DNA of 64,000 bases from Bacteroidales bacterium (lineage in GTDB: Bacteria; Bacteroidota; Bacteroidia; Bacteroidales; UBA932). Location: positions 1 through 64,000 of the forward strand of contig JAGCUK010000017.1 of the NCBI GenBank assembly GCA_017962925.1. Direction: 5' to 3'. The notes under the pieces were generated by a model. The model did no database searches. It was not told the DNA's origin and saw nothing but the letters and a program-made list of their open reading frames with translations. The translations under genes were made by a program, and so were the position numbers. Of this stretch, positions 1 to 8,839 are shown piece by piece; position 1 is the stretch's first letter, and every line of letters starts with the position of its first letter.

Positions 1-1741
1 CATCGACCACGGGAAATCCACCCTGGCCGACCGTCTGCTCGAGCTCACCAAAACCTTGAGCGAGCGCGACATGGAGGCGCAGGTGCTGGACGATATGGAT
101 CTGGAGCGCGAGAAAGGCATCACCATCAAGAGCCACGCCATCCAGATGCAGTACAAAGGCCACATCCTCAATCTAATCGATACCCCCGGCCACGTGGACT
201 TCAGCTACGAAGTCTCGCGCTCCATTGCCTCCTGCGAAGGCGCACTGCTGGTGGTGGATGCATCCCAGGGCGTGCAGGCCCAGACCATCGCAAACCTCTA
301 TCAGGCAATCGACCACGGGCTGGAAATCATCCCCATCCTCAATAAGATAGATATGGATTCCGCGCAGCCGGATGTGGTGGCAGATCAGATCGTAGACCTC
401 ATCGGCTGCGAGCCGGAGGACATCTTCCGCATCTCGGCACGCACCGGCGAGGGCGTTCAGCCCATCCTGGACGCCATCATCGATCGCATCCCCGCTCCCA
501 AGGGGGATCCGGACGCGCCGCTGCAGGCCCTTATCTTCGACTCCGTCTTCAATCCCTTCCGCGGGGTCATCGCATACTTCAAGATCAAGAACGGGACGCT
601 GCGCCGGGGCCAGCAGGTAAAATTCTTCAACACCGGGCAGGACTACGAAGCGGAGGAGATCGGCATCCTGCGGATGAAACTCATCCCCACTCAGGAGATT
701 GGCTGCGGCGACGTGGGATACATCATCTCCGGCATCAAGAGCGCCGCGGAGGTGAAAGTGGGTGATACCATCACCGGCAAAGACAACCCCTGCAGCGAGG
801 CTATCGCCGGATTCGAGGAGGTCAAGCCGATGGTGTTCGCGGGCATGTATCCGGTGCAGGCGGATAAGTTCGAAGAGTTGCGGGCGGTGCTGGAGAAGTT
901 CCAGTTGAACGACGCATCCTTCGTGTACGAACCGGAGTCGTCGCTGGCGCTTGGAAGCGGCTTCCGCTGCGGATTCCTCGGCCTGCTGCACCTCGAGATC
1001 GTGCAGGAGAGACTGTTCCGCGAGTTCGACATGGACGTGATCACCACCGTGCCGAACGTGTCCTATAAAGTCTATACCACTCAGGGCGAGGTGCTGGATG
1101 TGCACAATCCTTCCGGGCTGCCCGCGCCCACGCTCATAGATCACATCGAGGAGCCGTATATCCGCGCTCAGATCATCTCCAAGGCCGAGTTTTTCGGGCC
1201 TGTGATGAAACTCTGCCTGGACAAACGCGGCACCCTCGTGAGCCAGCATTACATCACTTCCGACCGCGTGGAGCTCAACTACGACCTGCCGCTTTCGGAG
1301 ATAGTGTTCGACTTCTACGACAAGCTCAAGAGCATCTCGAAGGGATACGCCTCCTTCGACTATCATATCACCGGATACCGCAGCGCGCGCCTGGTGAAGC
1401 TGGATATTTTGCTGAACGGCGAGCCAGCGGATGCGCTTTCTACGCTGATCCATGAGGATAATGCCTATGAGTTCGGGCGGAAGATGTGCGTGAAGCTGAA
1501 GGATCTGATCCCGCGCCAGCAGTTCGACATCCCCGTGCAGGCGGCCATCGGCGCCAAGATTATTGCCCGCGAGACGGTGAAGCAGGTGCGTAAGGATGTG
1601 ACGGCGAAGTGCTATGGCGGCGACGTGACCCGTAAGCGCAAGCTGCTGGAGAAGCAGAAGGAGGGCAAGAAGCGCATGCGGCAGATTGGCAAGGTGCAGG
1701 TGCCTCAGAGTGCCTTCATGGCTGTTTTGAAACTTGATTAA
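1..1741 (+). CDS. lepA: Elongation factor 4 (LepA), 5' end outside window
   Basis: Ribosome-associated GTPase that back-translocates or remodels stalled elongation complexes in the cytoplasm. The reading frame is already open at base 2, where it encodes [12 protein letters not shown], the end of the P-loop (G1). The true start therefore lies upstream and the TTG at 56 is not the start. Further motifs in order are DTPGHVDF (G3, about base 179), NKIDMDSA (G4, about 343), SARTGEGVQ (G5), a domain II barrel, and the LepA-specific C-terminal domain ending in [18 protein letters not shown] and a short hydrophobic tail. Only about the first 10-20 residues are missing. tatA follows 33 bp after the TAA. 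Family assignment is certain. Confidence 0.97.
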   Translation, partial: IDHGKSTLADRLLELTKTLSERDMEAQVLDDMDLEREKGITIKSHAIQMQYKGHILNLIDTPGHVDFSYEVSRSIASCEGALLVVDASQGVQAQTIANLYQAIDHGLEIIPILNKIDMDSAQPDVVADQIVDLIGCEPEDIFRISARTGEGVQPILDAIIDRIPAPKGDPDAPLQALIFDSVFNPFRGVIAYFKIKNGTLRRGQQVKFFNTGQDYEAEEIGILRMKLIPTQEIGCGDVGYIISGIKSAAEVKVGDTITGKDNPCSEAIAGFEEVKPMVFAGMYPVQADKFEELRAVLEKFQLNDASFVYEPESSLALGSGFRCGFLGLLHLEIVQERLFREFDMDVITTVPNVSYKVYTTQGEVLDVHNPSGLPAPTLIDHIEEPYIRAQIISKAEFFGPVMKLCLDKRGTLVSQHYITSDRVELNYDLPLSEIVFDFYDKLKSISKGYASFDYHITGYRSARLVKLDILLNGEPADALSTLIHEDNAYEFGRKMCVKLKDLIPRQQFDIPVQAAIGAKIIARETVKQVRKDVTAKCYGGDVTRKRKLLEKQKEGKKRMRQIGKVQVPQSAFMAVLKLD

Positions 1742-1774
1742 TTTTAACGGCCGGCCGGTCCGGCGAATTTGAAT

Positions 1775-1978
1775 ATGAAGAATTTACTACTTTTCCAGAA
1801 TTTCGGTCTGTGGGAGGTGCTGATCATCGCCTTCGTCGTTCTGCTTATTTTCGGCGGAAAGAAGATTCCTGAACTCATGAAGGGTCTCGGTAAGGGCGTC
1901 AAGAGTTTCAAGGAAGGAATGAAGGATGTGGAGAAGGAAATCAAGGATATCGACGACGAGGTAAAGTCTGAGGAATAA
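1775..1978 (+). CDS. tatA: Sec-independent translocase subunit TatA
   Basis: Small membrane subunit of the twin-arginine translocase, which oligomerises to form the passage for folded proteins. It has 67 residues: a short N-terminus, one transmembrane helix (about residues 8-23), the hinge [16 protein letters not shown], and a charged amphipathic tail. The ATG at 1775 is preferred over the in-frame TTG at 1769 because it gives the usual length and ATG is the dominant start here. The stop overlaps the tatC start by one base (TAATG), which indicates translational coupling. No tatB-like gene is adjacent, as is usual in Bacteroidetes. Confidence 0.93.
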   Translation: MKNLLLFQNFGLWEVLIIAFVVLLIFGGKKIPELMKGLGKGVKSFKEGMKDVEKEIKDIDDEVKSEE

Positions 1979-2745
1979 TGGCGGAGGAGATGTCCTTCTG
2001 GGATCATCTGGAGGCGCTCCGCTGGTGCCTGCTTCGGGTGGTCGTCGCGTTCGTGATAGTGCTGGTGGGGTGTTTTATCGCCCTGCCGCATATTTTCGAT
2101 ACGGTGATCCTCGGGCCCTCGCATGCGGATTTCTTCCTGTACCGCTGGCTGGGTTTCGTGTATGGTCCGGGGGAGGACGTGAACATCATCAATATCAATG
2201 TGACAACGCAGTTCATGACGCACATTTCGGTGTCGATGTGGATGGCGTTGCTGATCATTTTCCCTTATCTAATGTATCAGATTTGGGTGTTCGTGCGGCC
2301 GGCGCTGTATTCGCGTGAGGTGCCGGGCGTGCGTGGCGCGTTCCTGGGCGGCACCGGGTTGTTCTATTTGGGCTGCCTGGTGGGCTACGTGGTGGTGTTC
2401 CCCATTATTTTTAAGTTTCTGACTTCTTATCGGGTGTCTTCCGATATCGTCAATCAGATATCTCTGAACAGTTATATGAGCACGTTGCTTTCGATGGTGT
2501 TTGTGATGGGGTTGGTGTTCGAGTTGCCGTCGTTGAGCTGGGTGCTGGGCAAGCTGGGGGTCATTTCGCGGGCGATGCTTCGTTCGTGGCGGCGTTATGC
2601 GGTGGTGGTGTTGCTGATTCTGGCGGCGCTGATCACTCCTACCGGTGATCCGTTTACGCTTATGGTGGTCTTCTTGCCGCTGTATGGGTTGTATGAGTTG
2701 TCGATAGCGGTGGTGCCGCGCAGCACTCAAGTGCCTGATAATTAA
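1978..2745 (+). CDS. tatC: Sec-independent translocase subunit TatC
   Basis: Multi-spanning receptor of the twin-arginine translocase that recognises the RR signal peptide. It has 255 residues with about six hydrophobic helices. The N-terminal FWDHLEALRW matches the family signature (F..HL.ELR), and PTGDPFTL near residue 220 is the conserved segment before the last helix. The start codon overlaps the tatA stop. Together with tatA it forms a minimal TatAC system. A strong hairpin lies 12 bp downstream. Confidence 0.96.
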   Translation: MAEEMSFWDHLEALRWCLLRVVVAFVIVLVGCFIALPHIFDTVILGPSHADFFLYRWLGFVYGPGEDVNIININVTTQFMTHISVSMWMALLIIFPYLMYQIWVFVRPALYSREVPGVRGAFLGGTGLFYLGCLVGYVVVFPIIFKFLTSYRVSSDIVNQISLNSYMSTLLSMVFVMGLVFELPSLSWVLGKLGVISRAMLRSWRRYAVVVLLILAALITPTGDPFTLMVVFLPLYGLYELSIAVVPRSTQVPDN

Positions 2746-2756
2746 TTGTTTATTAG

Positions 2757-2789
2757 AAAGAGAATCGGCGAAATTTGCCGATTCTCTTT
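2757..2789. terminator. Rho-independent terminator after tatC
   Basis: Perfect 13-bp stem (2757-2769 with 2777-2789) and a 7-base loop, GAAATTT. The stem ends in CTCTTT on the + strand and is preceded by an A-rich stretch. It closes the lepA-tatA-tatC unit and separates it from menA. Confidence 0.75.
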
Positions 2790-2835
2790 GCAGTAAGTTA
2801 TTGATAGGAAGAATGTTAGCCGCTGCAAGGCGGTA

Positions 2836-3675
2836 GTGAAGTCGATGCGGTTGCGGACGCTGCCGCTGAGTCTGGCGGGGGTGGTGCTGGGATGCAAGCT
2901 GGCGATTGCGGAGTGGCAGGTGAGCGGATGGGTGGTGGCGCTGGTGTGCCTGACCACCATCTGCCTGCAGATTCTATCCAACCTGAGCAATGAGCTGGGG
3001 GATGTCCTCCGCGGCACCGATACTGCCGAGCGCCAGGGGCCTGCCTATGGGTTGAATTCCGGGGAGATGACGGTGGCGCAGATGCGCGGGCTGATCCGGG
3101 TGTTCGTGGCGCTCTGCTGCATCTTCGGCGCGGCGATGATATGGGCATCCTACGGAACCCTTTTCTGCCTGCCTGCCATCTGCCTCCTCGCCCTCGGCGC
3201 CGCTGCCATCTGGGCGGCAATGCGCTACACCCTCGGGCGGAATCCTTATGGCTACCGCGGGCTGGGGGATATCTTCGTGTTCATCTTTTTCGGGCTGGTG
3301 AGTGTGATGGGGGCGTACTTCGTCTGCTGCCATCGGCTGGATTCGTGGGAGCTGGTGCTGCCCGCGGCGGGGATAGGGTTCTTCAGCGTGGGAGTGCTGA
3401 ATATCAATAATATAAGGGATATGAAGACGGATGCGGCGAATCGGGTGACGGTGGCGCTGCGGCTGGGGCTCCGCGGCGCGCGCATCTACCAGACCGCGCT
3501 GATTGTGCTCGGCTGGACCGCGCTGATTGCGTTCGCGGATCGCTGGTGGTTCCTCCTGACCCTGCCCCTCTATATATGGCACCTCCGTGGCGTCTGGACC
3601 CGCACCGACGCAGCCCTCGATCGCTACTTCCCCCTCCTCGTCCTCGGCACCTTCGCCTTAGCGCTGCTCTACTAG
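2836..3675 (+). CDS. menA: 1,4-dihydroxy-2-naphthoate polyprenyltransferase MenA
   Basis: Membrane prenyltransferase (UbiA superfamily) that attaches the polyprenyl tail to 1,4-dihydroxy-2-naphthoate to make demethylmenaquinone. It has 279 residues and about eight hydrophobic helices. The N-terminal RLRTLPLSLAG is typical of MenA. The first aspartate-rich motif is NELGDVLRGTDTAER and the second NINNIRDMKTDAANR, both expected for Mg-diphosphate binding. The start is a GTG; the alternative ATG at 2845 would remove three residues. It converges with menG, the next enzyme in the pathway, and the two 3' ends overlap by 4 bp. Confidence 0.93.
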   Translation: MKSMRLRTLPLSLAGVVLGCKLAIAEWQVSGWVVALVCLTTICLQILSNLSNELGDVLRGTDTAERQGPAYGLNSGEMTVAQMRGLIRVFVALCCIFGAAMIWASYGTLFCLPAICLLALGAAAIWAAMRYTLGRNPYGYRGLGDIFVFIFFGLVSVMGAYFVCCHRLDSWELVLPAAGIGFFSVGVLNINNIRDMKTDAANRVTVALRLGLRGARIYQTALIVLGWTALIAFADRWWFLLTLPLYIWHLRGVWTRTDAALDRYFPLLVLGTFALALLY

Positions 3676-4358
3676 CCTTTAGTGCCGACAAACAGCCGGC
3701 AGACGCCGAAGAAAAAGGCGCGGTGCTTCACATCCACGAAACCACACTTCTTCATAAACGCGCACCACTCTTTCGGGCCGGGGAAACCCTGCACCGACGC
3801 ATGCAGATACTCATACGCCGCGCGATTCCCCGAAAGCTTCCCGCCCAGAAGCGGCATCACCTTGGTAGAATACCATTTATAAAGACGACGGGCAGGCTTC
3901 CATCCGGGCACGCCCAACTCTAGCATCACAAACTTTCCGCGTGAACGCAACACCCGCAAAATCTCCTTCAGGCACGCTTCGCGGTTCTCGAAATTTCTCA
4001 CGCCGAAAGCTACGGTTACATTTTCGAAAGTGCCATCCTTAAAACGCAACGCGGAGCAATCTCCGACCTCGCAGGACACCTCCCGCTCCACATGCTCCGC
4101 CAGCACCTTCCGCCGCATTTCCGCCAACATCTTCTCGGAAATATCCACCCCTATCACACCACAACGGCGCTCCTTGGCAATCAGGATCGCGAAGTCCCCG
4201 GTGCCGCAGGCAACATCCAGCACCTGCGGGCCATCCACCCATCGCAACGCCCGACGGCGCCATCTACGGTCTATCCCCAGAGAGGCCATATGATTAAATG
4301 CATCATATTCGGGAGCGATGCTGTCGAACATCTGACGGATTTTTTCTTTTTCAGGCAT
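3672..4358 (-). CDS. menG: Demethylmenaquinone methyltransferase (UbiE/MenG)
   Basis: SAM-dependent C-methyltransferase for the last step of menaquinone synthesis. It has 228 residues when started at the ATG at 4358 (MPEKEKIRQMFDSIAPEYDAF). The frame runs open for 36 more codons upstream but that extension is not family-like and overlaps the promoter. Visible motifs are FDSIAPEYDAFNHMASLGID, the SAM-binding loop VLDVACGTGDF and GVDISEKML. It is convergent with menA and divergent from the DUF4886 gene. A -7 box lies 20 bp upstream of the start. Confidence 0.95.
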   Translation of the reverse strand: MPEKEKIRQMFDSIAPEYDAFNHMASLGIDRRWRRRALRWVDGPQVLDVACGTGDFAILIAKERRCGVIGVDISEKMLAEMRRKVLAEHVEREVSCEVGDCSALRFKDGTFENVTVAFGVRNFENREACLKEILRVLRSRGKFVMLELGVPGWKPARRLYKWYSTKVMPLLGGKLSGNRAAYEYLHASVQGFPGPKEWCAFMKKCGFVDVKHRAFFFGVCRLFVGTKG

Positions 4359-4377
4359 CTTTTTGCTAACTTTACCA

Positions 4378-4385
4378 CAAATATA
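4378..4385 (-). promoter_or_regulatory. -7 box of the menG promoter
   Basis: TATATTTG on the minus strand matches the Bacteroidetes -7 consensus TAnnTTTG and predicts a leader of about 16 nt for menG. No clear TTTG is seen at the -33 position. Confidence 0.6.
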
Positions 4386-4392
4386 GGAAAAT

Positions 4393-5283
4393 ATGAAAAG
4401 AATTCTTATCGCCCTCGCCGCGCTGCTGGCATCTCTCTCGCTCGCCGCGCAGGAAAAATACCCCAATTATCCTCTCCCGGTGGGGCAGGACACCATCCGC
4501 ATCCTCGCAATAGGCAACTCCTTCTCGGACGATGCCACCCAGTACCTGCCGGATCTGTTGGAAGCCGCTGGCATCCACAACGTCATCCTCGGGCGCCTCT
4601 ATATCGGAGGATGCACGCTGGAGCGCCACTGCAAGGAGTTCGAGACCAACGGCCATGAGTACGTCTATCTCAAATCCACCAAAAACAAATGGGAAACCAT
4701 CAAAAAATATAAGCAAGGCAGCTTCATGGATGGAGTGGGGGATGAACCCTGGGACATCATCACCATGCAGCAGGGCTCCCCGAAGAGTGGCCGCTGGGAC
4801 AGCTACGATCCCTGGCTCGGCAAGCTGATAGAAATCGTGCGTAAGAATTGCTCCAACCCGAACGCCTGCATCGTCTGGCACCAGACCTGGGCGTACGCCA
4901 GCTCCTACACCAACCGCAATTTCGCCAACTACGCCTACGACCAGCAGTACATGTTCGACAGCATTCAGCTCTGCGTCAACAAGGCCAAGAAGCAATACTG
5001 CATCGACATAGTCATCCCTTCCGGCCCGGCGGTGCAGCTGATGCGCGGCACATCCCTCAAGACCGAGAAAGAACTCACCCGCGACGGCTTCCACATGGAC
5101 TACAAGTACGGCCGCTATCTCACCGCATGCGTCTGGTTCGAAACCCTCATCAAGCCCTGCACAGGCAAGAGCGTCAAGGGGAACAGTTTCCGCAACGCCG
5201 GCACCGAGAACGAGGTTAACGACAAGGAAGCCAAGTTGATGCAGAAGGTAGCCATCAAGGCAGTCAAACAGGCAAGCAAATAA
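4393..5283 (+). CDS. DUF4886 SGNH-like hydrolase, secreted
   Basis: Probable exported hydrolase of the SGNH/GDSL fold; substrate unknown, and related Bacteroidetes proteins are often found near carbohydrate genes. It has 296 residues. Residues 1-19 form a signal peptide ending ASLSLAAQ. Block I is GNSFSDDATQYLPDLL with the candidate nucleophile Ser. A middle block reads HQTWAYAS, and a C-terminal TRDGFHMD could supply the Asp and His of the triad. It starts 34 bp from the divergent menG start. The split transketolase follows after 9 bp, so the genes may be co-transcribed. Confidence 0.8.
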   Translation: MKRILIALAALLASLSLAAQEKYPNYPLPVGQDTIRILAIGNSFSDDATQYLPDLLEAAGIHNVILGRLYIGGCTLERHCKEFETNGHEYVYLKSTKNKWETIKKYKQGSFMDGVGDEPWDIITMQQGSPKSGRWDSYDPWLGKLIEIVRKNCSNPNACIVWHQTWAYASSYTNRNFANYAYDQQYMFDSIQLCVNKAKKQYCIDIVIPSGPAVQLMRGTSLKTEKELTRDGFHMDYKYGRYLTACVWFETLIKPCTGKSVKGNSFRNAGTENEVNDKEAKLMQKVAIKAVKQASK

Positions 5284-5292
5284 TACCTAAAT

Positions 5293-6132
5293 ATGAAAAA
5301 GTCAATACAGGAACTCACAGACATCGCCTCCCAGGTCCGCCGCGATATAGTGCGAATGGTGACGGCCGCCAAGTCCGGCCATCCGGGAGGATCCATGAGC
5401 AGTACCGACATCCTTACTGCCCTCTATTTCAGCGAAATGCATCAGTATCCGGAGACCTGGACCCGCGACGCCAAAGGGCAGGACGCGTTCATCCTCTCTG
5501 CCGGGCACCTCGCTCCCGTGTACTATTCCGTGCTCGCCCGCGCCGGCTATTTCGATCCTGCGAAGCTGGGTACTCTGCGCAAGTTCGGCAGTGACCTTCA
5601 GGGCCATCCGAGCGTAGGCCACATCAAGGGCATCTTCCAGCCCTCCGGCTCCCTCGGACAGGGTCTCTCCGCCGCCGCAGGTATCGCCCTGGGCAAGAAA
5701 CTCTCCGGCGACGAGCACCGCGCTTTCGTGCTCTGCGGAGATGGTGAAAGCGAAGAAGGTCAGATTTGGGAGGCCGCGATGTTCGCCCTCCACCACAAGC
5801 TGGACAATCTCGTGGCGATGACCGACTGGAACGGAATGCAGATCGACGGCCCCATCGAGACCGTGACCGGCATCGAGGAACTCAACGAAAAATGGTTGGC
5901 ATTCGGATGGGATGTGATCGTGGCCGACGGGCACGATTTCGAGTCGATCCTGGACGCTTTCCAGATTGCACGCAAGAAGAACGGCAAGCCGAAGATGATC
6001 CTCTTCAAGACCGAAATGGGCCACGGAGTGGATTTCATGGCCGGCAAGCATACCTGGCACGGCAAGGCTCCCAGCGAGGAGCAGTGCGCCGACGCCCTCA
6101 AGCAGCTTAAAGAAACCTTAGGAGATTACTAG
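5293..6132 (+). CDS. Transketolase, N-terminal subunit
   Basis: Thiamine-diphosphate-binding half of a split transketolase of the non-oxidative pentose phosphate pathway. It has 279 residues. GHPGGSMSSTDILTALYF carries the conserved His, and GDGESEEGQIWEAAMFA with DNLVAMTDWNGMQIDG is the diphosphate/Mg-binding motif (GDG...N). The partner pyrimidine-binding half starts 1 bp after the stop, so the pair makes one active site at the subunit interface. Split transketolases are common in Bacteroidetes and archaea. Confidence 0.94.
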   Translation: MKKSIQELTDIASQVRRDIVRMVTAAKSGHPGGSMSSTDILTALYFSEMHQYPETWTRDAKGQDAFILSAGHLAPVYYSVLARAGYFDPAKLGTLRKFGSDLQGHPSVGHIKGIFQPSGSLGQGLSAAAGIALGKKLSGDEHRAFVLCGDGESEEGQIWEAAMFALHHKLDNLVAMTDWNGMQIDGPIETVTGIEELNEKWLAFGWDVIVADGHDFESILDAFQIARKKNGKPKMILFKTEMGHGVDFMAGKHTWHGKAPSEEQCADALKQLKETLGDY

Positions 6133-6133
6133 T

Positions 6134-7087
6134 ATGAAGAAGTATATTGATTCCGGAAAGAAAGATACCCGCAGCGGATTCGGCGCAGGCCTCGTGCTCG
6201 CAGGCCGCGAGAATCCCGAAGTTGTCGCCCTTGCGGCAGACCTGAAAGGCTCTCTGAAGATGGATGCCTTCGCCGCGGAATTCCCCGAAAGGTTCATCGA
6301 ATGCGGCATCTCCGAGTCCAATATGGTCGGCGTTGCAGCAGGCCTCGCCCTCACCGGCAAGGTGCCCTTTTGCGGATCGTTTGCAGAATTTGTAACCGGC
6401 CGTGTCTATGACCAGGTGCGCCAGGAGGTTTCCTACGGCGGCACCAATGTGAAGCTGGCATCTTCCCACGCGGGAATTACGCTTGGGGAGGATGGCGCCA
6501 CGCATCAGACCATGGAGGATCTTGCGTTGATGCGCGCTCTGCCCGGGATGACGGTGCTGGTGCCTTGCGATTACAATCAGACCGTGCAGGCGACCCTAGC
6601 CGCCGCGCGTTTTGTGGGCCCCGTTTACCTGAGGTTCGGCCGTCCGTCCGTGCCTAATTTCACCGACCCTGACGAACCGTTTGTGATAGGGAAGGTTTAT
6701 AATCTGAATCCTGGTACGGATGTGACCCTGGTTGCCACCGGTCATCTGGTTTGGGAGGCGCTGACCGCCGCCGAAGCCCTTGAGGCAGAGGGGATCAGCG
6801 CAGAGGTCCTGAACGTTGCGACCGTGAAGCCGTTGGATGCTGCCGCGATTCTGGAGTCGGTCGGAAAGACCGGCGCCGTGGTGGTTGCGGAAGAGCATAA
6901 TGCCTTCGGCGGATTGTCTGAGGCTATTGCGTCTGTGGTTGCCGGCGGTAAGCCTGCTCCCATCGAGTTTATTAATGGTGGGGATAGGTTCGGCCAGAGT
7001 GGTACTCCTGCCGAGTTGATGGCGGCCTATGGCCTGGATGCTGCGCATATCGCTGCTGCGGCGAAGAAGGCGATTTCGAGGAAATAG
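6134..7087 (+). CDS. Transketolase, C-terminal subunit
   Basis: Pyrimidine-binding and C-terminal domains of the split transketolase, 317 residues. FIECGISESNMVGVAAGLAL contains the Glu that activates thiamine diphosphate. HAGITLGEDGATHQTMEDLA is the typical mid-domain motif, and the C-terminal domain (about residues 190-317) includes TLVATGHLVWEALTAAEALE. It sits one base from the N-terminal subunit gene. A pair of related hairpins follows the TAG stop. Confidence 0.94.
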   Translation: MKKYIDSGKKDTRSGFGAGLVLAGRENPEVVALAADLKGSLKMDAFAAEFPERFIECGISESNMVGVAAGLALTGKVPFCGSFAEFVTGRVYDQVRQEVSYGGTNVKLASSHAGITLGEDGATHQTMEDLALMRALPGMTVLVPCDYNQTVQATLAAARFVGPVYLRFGRPSVPNFTDPDEPFVIGKVYNLNPGTDVTLVATGHLVWEALTAAEALEAEGISAEVLNVATVKPLDAAAILESVGKTGAVVVAEEHNAFGGLSEAIASVVAGGKPAPIEFINGGDRFGQSGTPAELMAAYGLDAAHIAAAAKKAISRK

Positions 7088-7101
7088 CCCTGGGTGCTGC
7101 A

Positions 7102-7183
7102 GGTGTCCGTAAAAATGGGACACCGGCGTCAAAAACCCCATGAAAATGCTCCCGGTGTCCATGAATTCGGGACACCGGGAGCA
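7102..7183. repeat. Two related palindromic hairpins sharing GGTGTCC/GGACACC
   Basis: Hairpin 1 pairs 7102-7108 (GGTGTCC) with 7118-7124 (GGACACC). Hairpin 2 pairs 7147-7160 with 7170-7183 in a perfect 14-bp stem whose inner 7 bp is the same GGTGTCC/GGACACC. Neither is followed by a T-run. They could act as transcript stabilisers or terminators for the transketolase unit, or be a REP-like element. Confidence 0.6.
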
Positions 7184-7225
7184 CTTGCAATAATCTATTG
7201 ACAGGTTGATGCGTCTACTATATAT

Positions 7226-7726
7226 ATGTACGAACAACAATTCCGGGAGATGGTGGAGCAGTACAGCGAGCAACTGTACTGGCACGTTCGTGGGCTCGTG
7301 AGCTCGCACGAAGATGCCGACGACATCCTCCAGGAAACGTTCGTAAAGGTCTGGAAGGCCCTTCCGGGGTTCCGGGGAGATGCATCCGTCCAAACCTGGC
7401 TCTGGCGCATCGCCACCAATGAGGCCCTCAGCTTCCTCCGAAAACAGAAAGTACGCGCGGCACTGCGCTTCGAATCCCTGGATGCGGAGGCGGAGCGCGT
7501 GATCGACGACGACCCATGGTTCGACGGCGATGACGCGCAGCGCCGGCTGGCCAAGGCGGTCGCATCTCTCCCCGCCAAACAGCGCGCGGTCTTCTGCATG
7601 CGCTACTTCGAAGAGATGCCCTACGAACAAATCTCCTCTGTCACAGGCACTTCCGTCGGCGCCCTTAAGGCGTCCTACCATCAGGCCGCAGAGAAAATCA
7701 AGGTATCGGTGGAGGAAGAAGATTAA
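7226..7726 (+). CDS. ECF-type RNA polymerase sigma factor
   Basis: Extracytoplasmic-function sigma-70 factor of 166 residues. Region 2 (about residues 10-75) includes HEDADDILQETFVKVWKAL and ASVQTWLWRIATNEALSFLR. Region 4 (about 105-155) reads LPAKQRAVFCMRYFEEMPYE followed by QISSVTGTSVGALKASYHQA, a helix-turn-helix. The next two genes, a small single-TM protein and a secreted helical protein, form the usual Bacteroidetes three-gene set of sigma, putative anti-sigma and envelope sensor. Confidence 0.92.
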   Translation: MYEQQFREMVEQYSEQLYWHVRGLVSSHEDADDILQETFVKVWKALPGFRGDASVQTWLWRIATNEALSFLRKQKVRAALRFESLDAEAERVIDDDPWFDGDDAQRRLAKAVASLPAKQRAVFCMRYFEEMPYEQISSVTGTSVGALKASYHQAAEKIKVSVEEED

Positions 7727-7760
7727 ACCTTTGCATCAATTTCACATCTAAATAATCGGT

Positions 7761-8042
7761 ATGAGTAAGAAAATCGAATACAAAGTGCCCGACGGCTACT
7801 TCGAAAACCTCAAGACGAGGCTTTCAGCTATTCCTGCGCAGGAGAAGCAGCCGAGCCGGATTCAGAAATTCACTCCTTACCTCGCGCTTGCAGCGTGCTT
7901 TGCCGTGGCAGTGCTGGTGGGTAATCTGGTGCTGAACCGGACCGCCACTCCAGCCGCATCGGACGAGGAAATCATTGAGTATCTCGTCAACTCCGACATC
8001 ACGCTCGCGCAAATAGTAGATTGTTTAATTGTAAATGAATAG
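7761..8042 (+). CDS. Small single-TM protein, putative anti-sigma factor
   Basis: 93 residues, with a soluble N-terminus (VPDGYFENLKTRLSAIPAQE), one transmembrane helix (about residues 39-57, YLALAACFAVAVLVGNLVL) and a short acidic tail. No zinc-binding anti-sigma motif is seen. Its place directly after the ECF sigma gene and before a periplasmic protein makes an anti-sigma role plausible, but this rests on context only. Its end overlaps the longer possible start of the next gene. Confidence 0.6.
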   Translation: MSKKIEYKVPDGYFENLKTRLSAIPAQEKQPSRIQKFTPYLALAACFAVAVLVGNLVLNRTATPAASDEEIIEYLVNSDITLAQIVDCLIVNE

Positions 8043-8046
8043 AACT

Positions 8047-8685
8047 ATGGAAAAGTTTTTGATCGCAATTGCAGCTTTATGCATCACCGCCGGTCTGAGC
8101 GCCCAGCAGCCCCAGGAGCGCGCCGGCAAGCAGACCAAGTTTAGCAAAGAGGATATAGAGAACTTCCGCCAGAGTGCGAGGGATCGCATCCAAAGCGAGC
8201 ACATCGCTTACTTGACCTCAGAACTTGAACTCACTCCCGAAGAGGCCGAGAAATTCTGGCCCGTCTACAACAAAGCTCATCAGGAGCAGATGAATAACAA
8301 CCAGTGGTTCCGCAAGGCCCTGAAGGATCTGAAGCAGGCCGTGAAGGATGGCAAGAGCGAGGCGGAGATCAAGGATGCGTTGGATGCCTACAACAAGGCG
8401 AAGAGCGGTCAGCGCAATGTGCTGGCAGACTACCAGAAGGATTTCATCAAGATCCTCGGGGTGGTCAAAACTGCCAAACTATATGTTGCGGAGGATAGTT
8501 TCCGCACCCGCCAGATCCACAACCTCACCGGCGGCAGGGGGCAGCAGCAGCCCGGCGTCCGTCCCCTCGGCAACCGCCCGCAGAACGCTGGCAAAGGCCA
8601 GCCCGGCGGCCCCGGCAAGGGCTTCCAGGGTAATCCCGGCCGTCAGCCTAAAGAAAAGCCGGTTCAGAAGCCGGAGGATATCTAG
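8047..8685 (+). CDS. Secreted helical protein, putative sensor for the ECF sigma system
   Basis: 212 residues. The signal peptide is MEKFLIAIAALCITAGLSAQ. The start at 8047 is chosen over the in-frame ATG at 8035 because it gives a clean signal peptide and avoids overlap with the previous stop. The mature part is a charged helical domain (about residues 35-140) with the pattern LTSELELTPEEAEKFWPVYN, as in Bacteroidetes proteins annotated as sensors of ECF sigma factors and reminiscent of Spy/CpxP. The last 50 residues are a Gly/Pro/Gln-rich low-complexity tail. The role is inferred from family pattern and operon position. Confidence 0.65.
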   Translation: MEKFLIAIAALCITAGLSAQQPQERAGKQTKFSKEDIENFRQSARDRIQSEHIAYLTSELELTPEEAEKFWPVYNKAHQEQMNNNQWFRKALKDLKQAVKDGKSEAEIKDALDAYNKAKSGQRNVLADYQKDFIKILGVVKTAKLYVAEDSFRTRQIHNLTGGRGQQQPGVRPLGNRPQNAGKGQPGGPGKGFQGNPGRQPKEKPVQKPEDI

Positions 8686-8763
8686 CCGGCGGCAGTCCTT
8701 GGTTCGCAGTCAGCGACGGCAGACCATGGCGGCTAATGACCTGATTCCCTGATAGTTAAATAT

Positions 8764-8797
8764 AAGTCTCCCCTCCGAAAACAGAGGGGAGACTTTT
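8764..8797. terminator. Bidirectional terminator between the ECF operon and mdh
   Basis: A 12-bp stem (8764-8775 with 8784-8795) and an 8-base loop, followed by TTTTATT on the + strand and preceded by an A-rich stretch that would be U-rich on the minus strand. It serves the convergent ECF sigma operon and mdh. Confidence 0.85.
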
Positions 8798-8839
8798 ATT
8801 AATCAACTGATCTGCAGCACTTTAGCTGCCACACGCCGC

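Noticed and set aside
173..1453. 426-codon open frame antisense to lepA
   Set aside because: Mirror of a highly conserved GC-rich gene. The translation is His/Leu/Asp-biased with no recognisable motif and no leader.
7198..7224. TTGACA...TATATA, an E. coli-type promoter before the ECF sigma gene
   Set aside because: The spacer is only 15 bp, the second box abuts the ATG, and Bacteroidetes primary sigma uses a different consensus.
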